From Luteitalea sp. (lineage in GTDB: Bacteria > Acidobacteriota > Vicinamibacteria > Vicinamibacterales > Vicinamibacteraceae): 35,549 nt of DNA. Position numbers and translations under genes: made by a program. Positions within the stretch are counted from its first letter, which is position 1; each line of letters opens with the position of its first letter. The DNA lies in assembly GCA_009377495.1 (NCBI GenBank), contig WHTZ01000067.1, forward strand, positions 1 to 35,549, read 5' to 3'. This document shows, in pieces, positions 25,641 to 33,714 of the stretch. The notes below the pieces were generated by a model. The model was not told where the DNA came from, ran no database searches, and saw nothing but the letters and a program-made list of their open reading frames with translations.

Positions 25641-25834
25641 CCAGGAGGGCGGGTTCGATCATGCGCGGCATTGGCAATCGCGACGCGAGGCACGAAGCGG
25701 CGTGGAGGAATTGGCCGGAGCTCGGCAACCGGTGTCACGTTGCGGGTCACGGTGATTGTTTGCCCCGATTGAACGTCACGCAGCACGCTGGCAGAGTCGT
25801 TGCGCAGCTCCCTCTGCGTGATTATCCGATTCAT
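25613..25834 (-). CDS. Phd/YefM-type antitoxin, probably truncated at the C-terminus
   Basis: A 73-residue protein from ATG 25834: MNRIITQRELRNDSASVLRD, then QSGQTITVTRNVTPVAELRP, the Phd-type fold common in actinobacterial-like VapB antitoxins. After IANAAHDRTRPP the toxin-binding tail is replaced by a short end (GRMSPPFLR) created by a junction with the toxin remnant in another frame. The DNA-binding part could still fold, but its toxin is gone, so any role is uncertain. Confidence 0.65.
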   Translation of the reverse strand: MNRIITQRELRNDSASVLRDVQSGQTITVTRNVTPVAELRPIPPRRFVPRVAIANAAHDRTRPPGRMSPPFLR

Positions 25835-25868
25835 CCCGCCACTGTAGCCGATGTCGCGCTTCGTAGCA

Positions 25869-27305
25869 TCATTGAACCCCATCCTGAGCTGAGTCCTCGG
25901 GCTGCTGAGTCGCACCGGCTTCGACGTCGCGCCGCCATTGCTCCAGCAGGGCGCGCAGACGCTGAATCCGCTGTGGGTGTGCCGCGGCGACGTCGTGTTG
26001 TTCCGCGAGGTCGTCGGCGAGGTTATAGAGCTGTACGCCGCGCTCGCCCGAGGGATTGACCAGGAGTTTCCACGGTCCTTCCCGGACGACGGCCTGATCG
26101 CCGTGGGCCCAGAACAAGGGGCGCGGCGGGAGCGGCTCGCGACCGAGCAGCACTGGCAGAAGGCTGACGCCGTCCGCGGGACGATCCGAGGGTGGCTGTA
26201 CGCCGGCGAGGGCAAGCAGGGTGGGCAGGAGGTCCATTCCGGTCGCGAGCTCATCGGAGGCGGCGCCCGCGTCGATGCGCCCCGGCCACCAGGCGATCGC
26301 GGGGACGCGGTGCGCCCCTTCCCACAAGGTGCCTTTGTCACCGCGGAGCGGCGCGTTGCTCCCCGGCGGTAGCGCACCGTTGTCGGAAAAGAAGAAGACC
26401 AGCGTGTGCGATTCCAGAGCATGGCGTGTGAGGGCCGCGAGCACCTCGCCGACGCCTTTGTCCATCTCGTGCACCATCTCACGGTAGGCGTTGCGGCGAT
26501 CGGGCCGGCTGCCGAGCGGATCCCAAGCTTGTGTGCCGCCTGTCACGTAACGGTCAGCCTCGTCGTGCGGTCCCTGATAGGGAAAGTGGGGTGCCTCGTG
26601 CGCGATGTAGAGACAGAACGGCCGGTCCCTGTTGTCCTCGATGAACCGTACCGCGTGTTTGGTGATCAGGTGCGTCGTGTAGCCTTCTTCTTCGATGCGA
26701 TCCCGACCGTTCCACCAGTCAGCCACGCCAACACCATCCACGTGCGAGCGATAATCGACGTTCCCGCTGACAAAGCCGCGGAATTCGTCAAAGCCGTGGT
26801 GGATCGGGTTGTACCTCGGTTCGTATCCCAGGTACCATTTGCCGAAGATGGCGGTGGCGTAGCCGGCGCGTTGGAGCAAGTGGGCGAAGGTGGGTTCGTG
26901 GGGGTGCAGGCCATGGTGCCGGTTGCGAGCGTGGTCGGCAAAGATCACGCCGGGGAGGCCCGCACGTTGTGGGTAGCGACCGGTCAGCAGGGCGGCGCGC
27001 GTCGGGCTACACACCGGACCGCTGCTGTGAAAATCGGTGAAGCGCATCCCCGTGGCGGCCAGGCGGTCGAGGTGGGGTGTCTCGATCCATCCGCCGTAGG
27101 CGCTGAGGTCGCCGTAGCCGAGATCGTCAGCGAGAATAATGACGATGTTCGGCAGCCGTTCGACTGGCCACTGGCCGGCGATGTTCCGGGATGACGTACA
27201 GGCCGCGAGGCCGCAGAAGAGGCCGACCAACATCGTCGCGGCGCGTCGCTGGCCGCGGCAGCGGGCGAGACCTAAGGGGGGAATGCGGGCTCGGACCAAT
27301 GTCAT
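25869..27305 (-). CDS. Lipoprotein formylglycine-dependent sulfatase
   Basis: A 478-residue type I sulfatase from ATG 27305. The lipobox LAAC follows a short hydrophobic stretch (MLVGLFCGLAAC), so it is probably lipid-anchored. The catalytic core is complete: metal-binding ILADDLGYGD, the CSPTR maturation motif (Cys near residue 99, converted to formylglycine), LLTGRYPQRAG, GKWYLGY and FFFSDNGALP. The C-terminal subdomain reads GPWKLLVNPSGERGVQLYNL. It needs a formylglycine-generating enzyme, not seen here. It is divergent from the IclR gene across about 50 bp. It could act on sulfated polysaccharide, but its exact substrate cannot be read from sequence. Confidence 0.92.
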   Translation of the reverse strand: MTLVRARIPPLGLARCRGQRRAATMLVGLFCGLAACTSSRNIAGQWPVERLPNIVIILADDLGYGDLSAYGGWIETPHLDRLAATGMRFTDFHSSGPVCSPTRAALLTGRYPQRAGLPGVIFADHARNRHHGLHPHEPTFAHLLQRAGYATAIFGKWYLGYEPRYNPIHHGFDEFRGFVSGNVDYRSHVDGVGVADWWNGRDRIEEEGYTTHLITKHAVRFIEDNRDRPFCLYIAHEAPHFPYQGPHDEADRYVTGGTQAWDPLGSRPDRRNAYREMVHEMDKGVGEVLAALTRHALESHTLVFFFSDNGALPPGSNAPLRGDKGTLWEGAHRVPAIAWWPGRIDAGAASDELATGMDLLPTLLALAGVQPPSDRPADGVSLLPVLLGREPLPPRPLFWAHGDQAVVREGPWKLLVNPSGERGVQLYNLADDLAEQHDVAAAHPQRIQRLRALLEQWRRDVEAGATQQPEDSAQDGVQ

Positions 27306-27337
27306 CACAGGGGTCTGTCTCGAGCCCGCAATACTAC

Positions 27338-27350
27338 GATACTCTGTATC
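27338..27350. promoter_or_regulatory. Palindrome between the sulfatase and iclR-type genes
   Basis: GATAC-TCT-GTATC is a perfect 5-bp inverted repeat just before the IclR ATG and within the shared divergent promoter region. It does not match the RTTCT-N7-AGAAY consensus. It may be an autoregulatory site. Confidence 0.35.
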
Positions 27351-27355
27351 ATCAC

Positions 27356-28186
27356 ATGCGTTCCACTAAGCAGGCTCAGCAGCCACTCGTGTACAACATC
27401 GAGCTTGTCGACAAGCTCTTGCACGTGCTCGAGACGCTCCGAGACGCGCGCGAAGGTCTGACGCTCCAGCAGCTTGCTGCGCGCACGGGGTATGTCACGA
27501 GCTCGATTCACCGCGCGCTCGGCAGTCTCAAGTGGCACGGCTACGTCGAGCAGCCGGTCGCCCGCGGAGCGTACCGGCTGGGCATGAAGTGCCTCCTGCT
27601 TGCCCGCGGGTTGCAAGACACCGTCGAGCTGTTGCCGCACGCGCGCCCGTATCTGCGTGAGATCGCCGACGCGTTCGATGAGAGCGCGTATCTGGCGATT
27701 CTGCGGGGTGGCCGTGGCATTTTCGTGGAGGTGGTCGAAACGCGGCGCCGCGAGTTGCGCCTGGTCGGGCCGATCGGCGCGGACGTGGCCTACCATGCGA
27801 CCGCTGCCGGCAAGGTCTTCGCGGCCAATCTGCCGCCCAGCGCACGTGCGGCCCTGCTGGGGCGGATTGAGCTGACGGCGCGGACACCACGAACGCGCAC
27901 GCGGCGCGCCGAGGTCGAGAAGGAGTGGAAGGACGTCGCGCGGCGCGGCTTTGCCGTCAACCGCGAAGAGACAATCCTGGGTGCGAACTTTGTGGCCGCG
28001 CCGATCTTCGACGCGGAGCGCGCCATCTGCGGCGCTATCAGCGTGGGCGTGCCCAGCGCCCGCTACTCCGCCGCCTTGGGCCGTCACCTGGCGACCCGGC
28101 TCAAGGAGGTGTGCAGACGCCTCTCCGACACGCTGGCAGAGGTGGGGTACGTACACGACGACCGGCAACTCCACGAACTTCGCTAA
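27356..28186 (+). CDS. IclR-family transcriptional regulator
   Basis: A 276-residue regulator. The N-terminal winged HTH spans about residues 12-70 (VDKLLHVLETLRDAREGLTL, QQLAARTGYVTSSIHRALGS, LKWHGYVEQP). An IclR effector domain spans about 75-255 (RPYLREIADAFDESAYLAIL, VGPIGADVAYHATAAGKVFA, GFAVNREETILGANFVAAPI, CGAISVGVP). The ATG at 27356 begins MRSTKQAQQP; longer upstream frames overlap the sulfatase start. IclR proteins often bind as dimers of dimers to tandem palindromes and sense small organic or sugar acids. It is the best local candidate for the factor that binds the 19-bp-spaced tandem sites, though the link is inferred. Confidence 0.92.
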   Translation: MRSTKQAQQPLVYNIELVDKLLHVLETLRDAREGLTLQQLAARTGYVTSSIHRALGSLKWHGYVEQPVARGAYRLGMKCLLLARGLQDTVELLPHARPYLREIADAFDESAYLAILRGGRGIFVEVVETRRRELRLVGPIGADVAYHATAAGKVFAANLPPSARAALLGRIELTARTPRTRTRRAEVEKEWKDVARRGFAVNREETILGANFVAAPIFDAERAICGAISVGVPSARYSAALGRHLATRLKEVCRRLSDTLAEVGYVHDDRQLHELR

Positions 28187-28194
28187 CCATCCGA

Positions 28195-28246
28195 CACGAC
28201 TAGGGCCGGGTCCGCTTCGACTTCCCTGCAAACACGGCCCGTCGTG
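28195..28246 (+). terminator. Possible hairpin after the iclR-type gene
   Basis: CACGAC...GGGCCG (28195-28208) can pair with CGGCCCGTCGTG (28235-28246) with a 2-nt bulge and a 26-nt loop. It starts 8 bp after the IclR stop. There is no T tract, so a terminator role is only suggested by position. Confidence 0.3.
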
Positions 28247-28341
28247 CTGGATGACTGCCAGGCCCCCTCGACAGAAGCGTCACCGCGTCGCGCTTCCGAT
28301 GCGCGCATGATCGCGCAGATGGGCGAGGGTGTCAAGCGACG

Positions 28342-28377
28342 ATTCTATTTATTGGGTATGATTCTAACATACAGAAT
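28342..28377. promoter_or_regulatory. Tandem operator (site B)
   Basis: Left arms ATTCT at 28342 and 28361 are 19 bp apart. The second box is a clean ATTCT-N7-AGAAT; the first has a degenerate right arm (GGGTA). No good -35 follows. Downstream to 28527 I see no supportable gene, so this appears to be an orphan promoter region. Confidence 0.5.
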
Positions 28378-28527
28378 ATGGTGGAACGTTGGCGCACACG
28401 CATTGGCCGGGGGGGCTCAGGTGCGCTGGCCGTGCTTGCAAGCGACCAATGAACCGCAGCCCCGTCAGCCGCGTTGTCGTATGGGCGGGTCGTCATCCTG
28501 CGCGTCCCACTGTGCTGCTCATCGTGA

Positions 28528-28599
28528 GTTCTGTTGAAAAGAATTCGATCTGTTTTATGGAATTATCAGGTTGACAGCGCAGGCCGCCTGTGAAATATC
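28528..28599 (+). promoter_or_regulatory. Tandem operator and promoter (site C)
   Basis: GTTCT-N7-AGAAT (28528-28544) and GATCT-N7-GGAAT (28547-28563) are 19 bp apart. TTGACA (28571-28576) follows after 7 bp, and AATATC (28594-28599) sits 17 bp further as a -10. This is one of the best copies. It leads into the sulfatase remnant that begins at 28633. Confidence 0.7.
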
Positions 28600-28632
28600 T
28601 GTGCTCCTACTGGGATCTCCCGCGAGGTGACG

Positions 28633-28861
28633 ATGACGACATCGTTGGTGCGCATGAGGCTTGAGCGTGTGCGGCTTCAGTGCCTGGCTTTCGCGGTATT
28701 GCCGCACTGATTCGTGGCAGTTGCGAAATGTTGCTGCTGATCGTTCGTCCGCGAAGGTCCTCGCGGAGTTACGCGGACTGCTCGACGAGTGGATGGGCAC
28801 GACGGGCGATCCGCGCGCGACGACGGACGACGATCGATGGGATCGGTATCCGTACAATTAG
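28633..28861 (+). pseudogene. Sulfatase gene remnant: signal-peptide stub joined to the C-terminal end
   Basis: After promoter C and a GAGGTGA ribosome-binding site, ATG 28633 encodes 25 residues (LQCLAFAVLPH end) resembling a damaged signal peptide. In another frame, 28750-28861 encodes AKVLAELRGLLDEWMGTTGD, then PRATTDDDRWDRYPYN and a stop. This is the typical C-terminus of N-sulfoglucosamine-sulfohydrolase-like sulfatases (LxxLLxxWMxxTxDP ... YPYY). The roughly 400 residues holding the active site are missing. Confidence 0.5.
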
Positions 28862-28900
28862 GCCTTGGCACAGGTCGCCGTACGGGACGTACGCATCACG

Positions 28901-29737
28901 ATGGAGCAGACGCAAGAGGTCACGGCGTCCGGCCAGGCGGTCCAGTTTCGCGTGCTCACGACCGCCGACGAGTTGGCTCAGGTCAGCGGGCTCGAGCGCG
29001 CCGTGTGGCGGTACGACGATATCGACCTGATGCCCGTCACGCTGCTGGTAGCCACCATCAAGTGCGGTGCGCTCTTCCTGGGAGCCTTCGACGAGGGACG
29101 GATGGTGGGGTTTGCCTACTCGCTGCCGGGTGAGCGCCTGGGCTGCCCGATCCACTGGTCGCATATGCTGGGCGTGCTGCCCGCCTATCGCCGCTCCGGC
29201 CTCGGTCATCGGCTGAAACTGGCGCAGCGCCAGCTTGTGGCCGCACGTGGGTTTCGAGAGATCCACTGGACCTTCGATCCGTTGCAGGTGCCGAACGCAC
29301 ACCTCAATCTCAACAAGCTTGGTGCCGTGGCGGCCGAGTTCGTCGAGAACGCCTATGGCGAGTCGACGAGCCCGCTGCATCGCGGGGCCCCCACGGACCG
29401 GCTGATCGTGCATTGGCCCACGGGCGCGCTGTCGACGCGACATGCCGAGGACCTACGAGATGTGCAGAACGTTCCGGTGGCGAACCCTGTGCGGGTGGAC
29501 GCCGGCTGGCCCATGTGCGATGAGGTGCCCCTTGTGTCCGTCGGCGTGAGGCGACTGCTCGTCTGCGTGCCGGACGAGTTCTCCCGCATGCTCGTCGAGG
29601 CGCCGGAGCGCGCGATCCGCTGGCGTCTGGCCACGCGCCGCCTCTTCTCGGAGATCTTCAGCGCTGACTACCGTGGGATTCGGTTCGTGTCACTCCCCAA
29701 TGTACGGGCCGGCGCGTATCTGTTTGTGCGGGATTAG
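28901..29737 (+). CDS. GNAT-family N-acetyltransferase-like protein
   Basis: A 278-residue protein from ATG 28901; an in-frame TTG at 28865 is the other option. The first half holds the GNAT fold: FRVLTTADELAQVSGLERAV, ALFLGAFDEGRMVGFAYSLP, HMLGVLPAYRRSGLGHRLKL with the acetyl-CoA loop RRSGLGHRL, then IHWTFDPLQVPNAHLNLNKL. The length and the FDPL/NLNKLG block match the predicted GNAT superfamily group (COG3375-like), whose substrate is unknown. The second half (RDVQNVPVANPVRVDAG, VCVPDEFSRM) is a family-specific extension. It ends 11 bp before the convergent receptor remnant. Confidence 0.85.
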   Translation: MEQTQEVTASGQAVQFRVLTTADELAQVSGLERAVWRYDDIDLMPVTLLVATIKCGALFLGAFDEGRMVGFAYSLPGERLGCPIHWSHMLGVLPAYRRSGLGHRLKLAQRQLVAARGFREIHWTFDPLQVPNAHLNLNKLGAVAAEFVENAYGESTSPLHRGAPTDRLIVHWPTGALSTRHAEDLRDVQNVPVANPVRVDAGWPMCDEVPLVSVGVRRLLVCVPDEFSRMLVEAPERAIRWRLATRRLFSEIFSADYRGIRFVSLPNVRAGAYLFVRD

Positions 29738-29748
29738 CCCGTTATGGT

Positions 29749-30979
29749 TCACCACTCCAGACGAATGCCGAGGCGGAAGAACCTGGCGCCGCCATGGTCG
29801 GGACTCGACACACTCCCTGCTCCGGTGATCACGCCAACCTGACCGACAGAGCTGATGTTGGTCCCCGGCTCCGACCAGTTCGGGTGATTCAGGATGTTCG
29901 TGCCGGTGATCTCGAGACGCAGCCGAACGCCCTCCTGAATCGCGAACGCTCGTGCGAGCCCGGCATGAAGAACGTTCACGCCGGGTCCTTTGATGACTCC
30001 CTTGGCAGCGGTGCCGAACGAGCCCGGAGTGGGCGGAGCAAAAGCCGTCGGGTCGAACCATCTCTCGACGGAACGCTCGTCGGCGGGAAGATTCGGATCG
30101 TGTACTTGGTTCGGCCTGAGGGTGACGTTCGCCGGCGTGCCGCGGTCTGTAAAGCGAGTCCCGGTCGGATCGGGGCCGGTCCAGAGCGGCGTCAGGAAGT
30201 AGCCCGAGTGGAGCGTGTAAATGGCGCTCATCTCCCATCCGCTAATTGCCGCCGGATTTCGATATCACGGTCATCTGTCCGACGGAGCCAAACTCCGCGG
30301 TGTTGTTCCCTATGTCCACGCGCAGCTCTTCGACGCTCTCGAGGTAGCTGGCCATAGGACCGAGGACGCTGCTGTCGTGAGCGGTGATCGTGATGCCGTC
30401 GATCGCCGCGTTTTCCTGGTTCGTCCGGCTACCCCCATAACGAATGGTGAAGGTACCCGTGGTGCCGGTGTGCGAGTACACGCCCGCAGTCTGAGCGAGG
30501 AATCCGATCGCCGATCGCGTATTGAGGGGGAGCTTCTTGAGGAGATCGGCGTCTTTTGTATCGGTGATGCGGGCCGTCTCGGTTTCGATGAGGCCGGCAC
30601 CGCCGACGACCTCGACGGTCTCTTCGACGGAGCCTATGTCGAGGCTGATATCCAGGCGCCGGATGTCGCGCGCCGCAACCTGGACGTGCTCCACGACGAC
30701 CTCTTTGAAGCCGCTGAGGCGTGCGCGCACGACGTATTCGCCCTCCCGCAGTTGCGCGATCGTGTAGACGCCGGCCTCATTTGAGACTCCAGTGTAGCGG
30801 TAATTCGTCGCCGTGTGGACGGCCTCGATCGTCGCGCCAGGGAGCACCGATCCGCTGGAGTCTGTGATGGCGCCCGTGAGCGTCGCGAACGTCGTTTGAC
30901 TCGCAGCCCTGCTCGTCAGGATCACCAGGATCATCAGGGTGCTGGCGATACGGCCTGCAAGCACTCGACCTGTTGTCAT
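29749..30979 (-). pseudogene. Oar-like TonB-dependent receptor lacking its middle
   Basis: From ATG 30979 the gene encodes a signal peptide, a carboxypeptidase-regulatory-like domain (TFATLTGAITDSSGSVLPGA, VVRARLSGFKEVVVEHVQVA) and the plug (ITDTKDADLLKKLPLNTRSA, AAIDGITITAHDSSVLGP), reaching MTVISKSGGN before a stop at 30242. The next bases, in another frame, begin SGWEMSAIYTLHSGYFLTPL and continue with a normal receptor C-terminus (RLEITGTNILNHPNWSEPGT, FFRLGIRLEW), ending at 29749. Only about 405 codons remain of roughly 1,000-1,100, so about 2 kb of barrel is missing exactly between two normal ends. It follows the lyase-like gene (31066-32151) on the same strand and was probably its operon partner. 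Confidence 0.8.
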
Positions 30980-31065
30980 GACAGCCTCCTGAACCAGCGT
31001 TATCGAAGATCTCGATTCGCGGCGGCGCGGCGGTTGTCACCGTGCCCTGCGGTTTCACTCATCCA

Positions 31066-32151
31066 TTAATACGTGCCCGCCATCGGCCCGATGTACTCTG
31101 TGGCCATCACAACATGGTCGAACCAGACGGTGGCTTCTTCCGTATTGATCAGGTAATCCGGGTTGTTGTCGGCGTAGTTCTGGGTACTGTTGAACGCGTC
31201 ACCGGAGACATAGTGCTGGAGACGAAGGACGTTGATCATCACGTTCATATCGGTACGCCAACGGAAGCCGCTAAATGGTCTGGCATCGGGATGATACGGA
31301 TCGTTGCGGAAGGCTTCTCGTACCCAATATCCGTGGGGCGTTCCCGGGGCGAAGTACACGAGGGGTTCACCGTTGATCCACATGGCCAGCTCGCCGTTGC
31401 GTGCCCAGGGAGATGAGTTCAGCTTGAGCATGAACTCGACGGCGATCCATTCGCCTCGAGGAGCGACGGCGGCTTCTCTCGGAAGCAGCAGGTTGCCGTA
31501 ATACGGGTTCGGACGACCGTCCGGTTCACCCTCGACCGTCTGCCATGAGCGCATTTCGGGCCAGTAGGCGTAAAACCGCCAGATTCCCGGGGGTGCGTGC
31601 CTCGTGAACGGATAGGCGTTTGTCTCAACCGTGGTCGGCTCAATCGTGACGCTGAAATAATCCTCGGCCAGTTGGCCGGCGCTGCCCACGGGATAGGGTA
31701 ATGGATCGTCGAAGCCGCGCAGGGCAACGAAGTGGCTGAGATTCCCGTGATCCTCTGCAAATTTGGCATAAAAGCGCAGATGGATCCGATCCCATCCAGG
31801 ATCGAACGTCTTGTACAGTTCGCCCCCTGAGTTCTCACCGCGAGTGGCTGTCATCTGCAGTGAACGCAATCCAACCGACCCGTCAGGAACATCGTCGCTG
31901 AACGACATCACGCGTCCCTGCCTATTGTTCACGTGTCCCCATCGGGATTCGAGATCGTCGATTTCCCCGATTTCGAAGTTATCGGCAAAGACAACGCTCG
32001 GATGGTTCTCGATACCGGCGTCGCCAGGATACCAGGCAGAGAGACCTGGACCCCACGGCAAACTGCGTGTTTCGTCCGGTTGACCCACCGCGATCGCGAC
32101 TGTCATCGTCAAGCCCGCGATCCCCACCAGGCACACGCGTCGCCACGTCAT
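31066..32151 (-). CDS. Exported polysaccharide-lyase-like (concanavalin-fold) protein
   Basis: A 361-residue protein with a strong AGGAGG ribosome-binding site and a signal peptide (LVGIAGLTMTVAIAVGQ). The mature protein is beta-rich, resembling heparinase/alginate-lyase-type jelly rolls: VVFADNFEIGEIDDLESRWG, GWDRIHLRFYAKFAEDHGN, GEWIAVEFMLKLNS, GELAMWINGEPLVYF, MNVMINVLRLQHYV and TVWFDHVVMATEYIGPM near the C-terminus. That final block is typical of PL14-like and related putative lyases in Acidobacteriota, but I cannot identify catalytic residues, so the enzyme class is tentative. Divergent tandem operators lie upstream, and the internally deleted receptor follows it. Confidence 0.6.
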   Translation of the reverse strand: MTWRRVCLVGIAGLTMTVAIAVGQPDETRSLPWGPGLSAWYPGDAGIENHPSVVFADNFEIGEIDDLESRWGHVNNRQGRVMSFSDDVPDGSVGLRSLQMTATRGENSGGELYKTFDPGWDRIHLRFYAKFAEDHGNLSHFVALRGFDDPLPYPVGSAGQLAEDYFSVTIEPTTVETNAYPFTRHAPPGIWRFYAYWPEMRSWQTVEGEPDGRPNPYYGNLLLPREAAVAPRGEWIAVEFMLKLNSSPWARNGELAMWINGEPLVYFAPGTPHGYWVREAFRNDPYHPDARPFSGFRWRTDMNVMINVLRLQHYVSGDAFNSTQNYADNNPDYLINTEEATVWFDHVVMATEYIGPMAGTY

Positions 32152-32200
32152 GAGTAGCCTCCTTTTTATCTCGCGTCCTTGTTGCACGGCCGAGGCGTGA

Positions 32201-32251
32201 TGTCAAGGGGGGGTCATTCTATTTTGGAAGCACAATTCCGCTTGACAGAAC
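32201..32251 (-). promoter_or_regulatory. Tandem operator and -35 of the lyase-like gene (site D1)
   Basis: In plus-strand reading, ATTCT-N7-AAGCA (32216-32232) and ATTCC-N7-AGAAC (32235-32251) are 19 bp apart. For minus-strand transcription a TTGACA box covers 32206-32201, 9 bp from the operator across a C-rich run. It drives the gene starting at 32151. Confidence 0.55.
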
Positions 32252-32271
32252 CACGCGCAGGCGGCGTGACA

Positions 32272-32319
32272 GTTCTGTGGAACAGAATATATACCTTAGA
32301 ATGGAATTCGTACTTGACA
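32272..32319 (+). promoter_or_regulatory. Tandem operator and -35 of the VCBS-repeat gene (site D2)
   Basis: GTTCT-N7-AGAAT (32272-32288) and ATACC-N7-GGAAT (32291-32307) are 19 bp apart, followed after 6 bp by TTGACA (32314-32319). It lies 21 bp from site D1, giving a divergent regulatory region. The leader to 32442 shows no other gene. Confidence 0.65.
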
Positions 32320-32442
32320 TGCCGCGTTGCCTGTGCGAAAAGCGGGCCACGACGGTATCGACGGAGCGCTGCCACGTCCACGGGCCGGGCCTTTGGCTGG
32401 TTTCCGGGGGAGTCCGTTAATCACCCTCCAAGAGATGCTACG

Positions 32443-33714
32443 ATGAGTCTCTCGATGTATCGACTTCTCATTGCTGGCGGCCTCGCCATGATCCTCGTGT
32501 GGTCCGCGTCCAGGCCATTCTCTGCGCCTGCCTCGGCCGAGATCTCGCGCACCACCTTTCGTCACCACTACATCGCTCGAGAGATGCCTGGCGGAAGCAT
32601 TGGGTTTGGCGCGCCGGTACTTGCCGACTTCAACCGCGACGGCCAGCTCGACTTCGCGGTTGTCGACCGTTCTGACCGCACGCTCTACTGGTTCGAATAC
32701 CGGAGCGCGGATCGCTGGAACCGTCACACGGCTGGACGACTCGAGCTCATGCAACTCGGGGCCGCTGCCGTGGACGTCGACGGCGACGGCTGGATGGATA
32801 TCATCGTCGGTGGCTACTGGTTCCGGAATCCGCAACGCCCCGACGGACAGGTGTTCGAGCGCTTCCGCTACGACCGCCGCATCACCGCCGAGATCCACGA
32901 TGTGGTGACCGCAGATGTGGACGGCGATGGGAGGCTCGACGTCGTCGCGCTTGGCGACCGGGATGGCCACTTCTGGTACGAGATTCCGTCGGATCCAGCA
33001 AGGGACGTCGACTGGATGCGCACCCTCATCACCATGAAGGTGGTCGACGAGCAGGACGATATCCACTCCGGCTTCTTCCCTGCTGGCGTCGCCGACCTCG
33101 ATGGCGATGGTGACACTGACATCGTCTTGCCCGACCGCTGGCTCGAACACCAGGATCGCGGCACGGTGTGGATGGAGCACCGTTTGCCCTTTGGGCGTCG
33201 CGGTCCGTGGGGGCTGTCAGCCCGAAGCTCCATCGTCGACGTGAACGGCGACGGCCATCCCGACGTCGTGATCGCGGACTCCGACGGCCAGAACTCGGGC
33301 CTCGCCTGGCTCGAAAGCGACGGCCGCAAGCCGCCCTCGTTTCAGGTTCACTACCTTGCCAACGTGGCTCCTGGCACCCGCGGGTCGTTCCATTCCCTCG
33401 TCGTCGCCGACTTCGACGGCGATGGCGACCCGGATATCCTCACCGTCGAACAGGAAGACCCGAGCATTCTCCCGCAAGGTGCTGGTCCGCGCTGGTTCCT
33501 CTTCGAGAATCTCGGTGGTGACCGTCCAACGTTTGCGGAACGGGTCATGTTCGACGGCCGCCTCGGCGGACACGACGTCCAGCTGGGCGACGTCGACGGC
33601 GATGGCGACCTCGACATCGTCTCCAAGATCTGGCGCGTCTGGCCGGGCAACGCGAATAACGGAACAGTTCACCTCGACTACCTGGAGAATCTCAGCAGGA
33701 AGCAGGCTCAGTGA
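32443..33714 (+). CDS. Exported FG-GAP/VCBS-repeat protein
   Basis: A 423-residue protein with a signal peptide (LLIAGGLAMILVWSASRPFS) and a seven-bladed-propeller-like series of Asp-rich calcium-binding repeats: FNRDGQLDFAVV, VDGDGWMDIIVG, VDGDGRLDVVAL, LDGDGDTDIVLP, VNGDGHPDVVIA, FDGDGDPDILTV and VDGDGDLDIVSK. Such propellers bind carbohydrate or scaffold polysaccharide-degrading enzymes; no catalytic motif is seen. I chose ATG 32443 because it opens the signal peptide; the frame is open further upstream only through the promoter. It is under tandem operator D2 and converges on the broken gene at 33708 with a 7-bp overlap of the ends. Confidence 0.82.
   Translation: MSLSMYRLLIAGGLAMILVWSASRPFSAPASAEISRTTFRHHYIAREMPGGSIGFGAPVLADFNRDGQLDFAVVDRSDRTLYWFEYRSADRWNRHTAGRLELMQLGAAAVDVDGDGWMDIIVGGYWFRNPQRPDGQVFERFRYDRRITAEIHDVVTADVDGDGRLDVVALGDRDGHFWYEIPSDPARDVDWMRTLITMKVVDEQDDIHSGFFPAGVADLDGDGDTDIVLPDRWLEHQDRGTVWMEHRLPFGRRGPWGLSARSSIVDVNGDGHPDVVIADSDGQNSGLAWLESDGRKPPSFQVHYLANVAPGTRGSFHSLVVADFDGDGDPDILTVEQEDPSILPQGAGPRWFLFENLGGDRPTFAERVMFDGRLGGHDVQLGDVDGDGDLDIVSKIWRVWPGNANNGTVHLDYLENLSRKQAQ

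Noticed and set aside
32296..33180. Minus-strand open frame opposite the VCBS gene
   Set aside because: Asp-rich repeats on the plus strand produce a matching open frame on the other strand; no start signal or recognisable domain.
32640..33620. Repeated GACGGCGATGG-type sequences that could suggest a repeat array
   Set aside because: They are codons for the Asp-Gly-Asp-Gly calcium-binding motifs of the VCBS propeller, irregularly spaced; not CRISPR or a mobile repeat.
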